Assembly: GCA_004566265.1 (NCBI GenBank)
Contig: SPLB01000128.1
Span: forward strand, 1-7,296
Source: Paracoccaceae bacterium
Lineage (GTDB): Bacteria > Pseudomonadota > Alphaproteobacteria > Rhodobacterales > Rhodobacteraceae
DNA length: 7,296 nt
Reading direction: 5' to 3'
A model generated the notes under the pieces. The model was not told the DNA's origin. It searched no databases and was given only the letters and a program-made list of their open reading frames with translations. Made by a program: the position numbers and the translations under genes. Within the stretch, counting starts at the first letter, position 1. Each line of letters begins with the position of its first letter. Of the stretch, positions 5,938 to 7,296 are shown piece after piece.

Positions 5938-7296
5938 ATGAGTGAATGGCAAAAAACGAACTGGCGCCAGAAACCCCGCGTCCAGATGCCCGACTACACA
6001 GACGCGGCCGCGTTGCATGCGGTTGAAGCTCAGCTGTCGAAATATCCTCCTCTGGTGTTCGCCGGTGAAGCCCGCCGCCTCAAAGATCAGCTGGGCGCAG
6101 CGGGGCGTGGCGAAGCGTTCTTGTTGCAGGGCGGTGATTGCGCCGAAAGCTTTGATCAATTCAGCGCCGACGCCATCCGTGACACCTTCAAGGTAATGCT
6201 GCAGATGGCCATGGTCCTGACGTATGGTGCCAAGGTGCCGGTTGTGAAAGTTGGCCGTATGGCTGGTCAGTTTGCAAAGCCGCGCTCTGCGCCAACCGAG
6301 ACCGTGAACGGGGTGGAGCTGCCGAGCTACCGCGGGGATATCATTAACGAACTCGACTTCACCCCCGAGGCGCGTACTCCCAACCCTTCCAAGATGTTGC
6401 AGGCCTACACGCAAGCAGCGGCAACTGTGAACCTGCTGCGCGCATTCTCCACCGGGGGATATGCGGATGTCAATCAGGTGCACGCCTGGACCCTCGGGTT
6501 TACCGAAAGCGAAAAGGCCGAAGAATACCGTGCGCTGGCTAACCGAATCTCCGATACTTTGGACTTCATGACGGCAGCTGGCATCAATGCGGACACCGCG
6601 CATACGTTGCAAACGGTCGATTTCTACACCAGCCACGAAGGTCTTCTGCTCGAATATGAAGAAGCGCTGACACGCAAGGACTCAACCTCGGGCAAATGGC
6701 TGGCCGGCTCTGGCCACATGATCTGGATCGGTGATCGCACCCGTCAACCCGACGGCGCCCATGTGGAGTTCTGCAGTGGCGTCATGAACCCGATTGGTTT
6801 GAAGTGCGGCCCGACAACCACCGCCGAAGACCTGAAAGTTCTTATGGGTAAGCTGAACCCGGAAAACGAAGAGGGCAAGCTGACCCTCATCGCACGTTTC
6901 GGGGCGGGCAAGGCAGGTGAACACCTTCCACGTTTGGTTCAGGTCGTGAAGGAAGAAGGGGCGAATGTCACTTGGGTGTGCGACCCGATGCACGGCAATA
7001 CCATTAAATCCTCATCCGGCTATAAAACCCGCCCGTTCGAAAACGTCCTGCGGGAAGTGCGTGATTTCTTCGGCGTGCACCAGTCCGAGGGAACAACGCC
7101 TGGCGGTGTTCATTTCGAGATGACCGGGCAAGACGTGACAGAATGCACGGGTGGTTTGCGCGACGTGACGGACGAAGATCTGTCCGCACGCTACCACACC
7201 GCTTGCGACCCGCGTCTCAATGCGGACCAGTCGCTTGAGCTTGCATTCCTTGTTTCCGAAGAGCTGTCCAAACAGCGCGCTGACGCGGCGAAGATC
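5938..7296 (+). CDS. aroG: Class II 3-deoxy-7-phosphoheptulonate (DAHP) synthase, partial (extreme C-terminus beyond right edge)
   Basis: This enzyme condenses phosphoenolpyruvate with erythrose 4-phosphate to DAHP, the first step of the shikimate pathway to Phe, Tyr, Trp and other aromatics; it acts in the cytoplasm and needs a divalent metal. The frame is open for 453 codons to the window edge without a stop. Class II enzymes are about 450-465 residues and the terminal [13 protein letters not shown] stretch is already present, so only a few residues are missing. The four metal ligands known from the Mycobacterium tuberculosis enzyme (Cys87, His369, Glu411, Asp441) match Cys68 (GGDCAES), His352 (CDPMHGNT), Glu394 (HFEMTGQ) and Asp424 (ACDPRLN). 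[13 protein letters not shown] and SYRGD are further family stretches. The N-terminus, with [12 protein letters not shown], is about 17-19 residues shorter than in the mycobacterial protein and looks like the plant/proteobacterial form. Feedback control cannot be judged from the sequence. The ATG follows GGAGG by 7 bases. The gene is divergent from a GlxA-family regulator. Confidence 0.96.
   Translation, partial: MSEWQKTNWRQKPRVQMPDYTDAAALHAVEAQLSKYPPLVFAGEARRLKDQLGAAGRGEAFLLQGGDCAESFDQFSADAIRDTFKVMLQMAMVLTYGAKVPVVKVGRMAGQFAKPRSAPTETVNGVELPSYRGDIINELDFTPEARTPNPSKMLQAYTQAAATVNLLRAFSTGGYADVNQVHAWTLGFTESEKAEEYRALANRISDTLDFMTAAGINADTAHTLQTVDFYTSHEGLLLEYEEALTRKDSTSGKWLAGSGHMIWIGDRTRQPDGAHVEFCSGVMNPIGLKCGPTTTAEDLKVLMGKLNPENEEGKLTLIARFGAGKAGEHLPRLVQVVKEEGANVTWVCDPMHGNTIKSSSGYKTRPFENVLREVRDFFGVHQSEGTTPGGVHFEMTGQDVTECTGGLRDVTDEDLSARYHTACDPRLNADQSLELAFLVSEELSKQRADAAKI

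Noticed and set aside
5869..6636. A 255-codon open frame on the minus strand
   Set aside because: It is antisense to the DAHP synthase gene, which has all its metal ligands and a strong ribosome site; the antisense product is His/Arg/Gly-rich and unrecognisable.
1..7296. Mobile element, CRISPR array, tRNA, rRNA or defence system
   Set aside because: No transposase or integrase-like product, terminal inverted repeats, regularly spaced direct repeats or RNA gene pattern was seen; all large intact frames are assigned to ordinary metabolic, transport or regulatory families.

Overview
The window looks like ordinary chromosomal DNA of an alphaproteobacterium, most likely a marine Rhodobacterales/Roseobacter-type organism. 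This is inferred from the gene content: a livJ-livG-livF-livH branched-chain amino acid ABC transporter cluster, a GbdR-like regulator, a periplasmic PQQ-type sugar dehydrogenase and a class II DAHP synthase. Base composition looks moderately GC-rich. No species can be named from this sequence alone. I see no insertion sequence, prophage gene, CRISPR array, tRNA or rRNA.

Positions 1-3455 (minus strand) hold a high-affinity branched-chain (hydrophobic) amino acid importer. It reads from right to left as livJ (periplasmic binding protein), livG and livF (the two ATPases) and livH (membrane permease, cut by the left edge). livM is expected just beyond position 1. livG and livF overlap by one base (TAATG) and livF and livH are 3 bases apart, so these genes are tightly coupled. 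In contrast, livJ and livG are separated by 115 bases that are full of inverted repeats. The largest could make a strong RNA stem-loop just downstream of livJ. This fits the common pattern in which the binding protein is made in excess over the membrane and ATPase subunits.

Positions 3456-3614 are a gene-free divergent region. It is followed by a plus-strand gene (3615-4730) for an exported PQQ-dependent aldose dehydrogenase of the YliI/soluble glucose dehydrogenase family, with its key PQQ-binding and catalytic residues recognisable. This gene converges on a minus-strand GlxA-family regulator (4738-5739; DJ-1/PfpI-like domain plus AraC-type DNA-binding domain, GbdR/CdhR-like). Only 7 bases separate the two stop codons.

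Positions 5740-5937 are the divergent control region between the regulator gene and the plus-strand class II DAHP synthase gene (5938 to the right edge, 453 codons, missing only its extreme C-terminus). It contains a candidate minus-strand promoter, a 12-base palindrome, a 7-bp stem-loop and a strong GGAGG ribosome binding site for the synthase gene.

I found no undescribed multi-gene system. The points most worth a second look are the structured livJ-livG spacer and the palindromes between the regulator and DAHP synthase genes.
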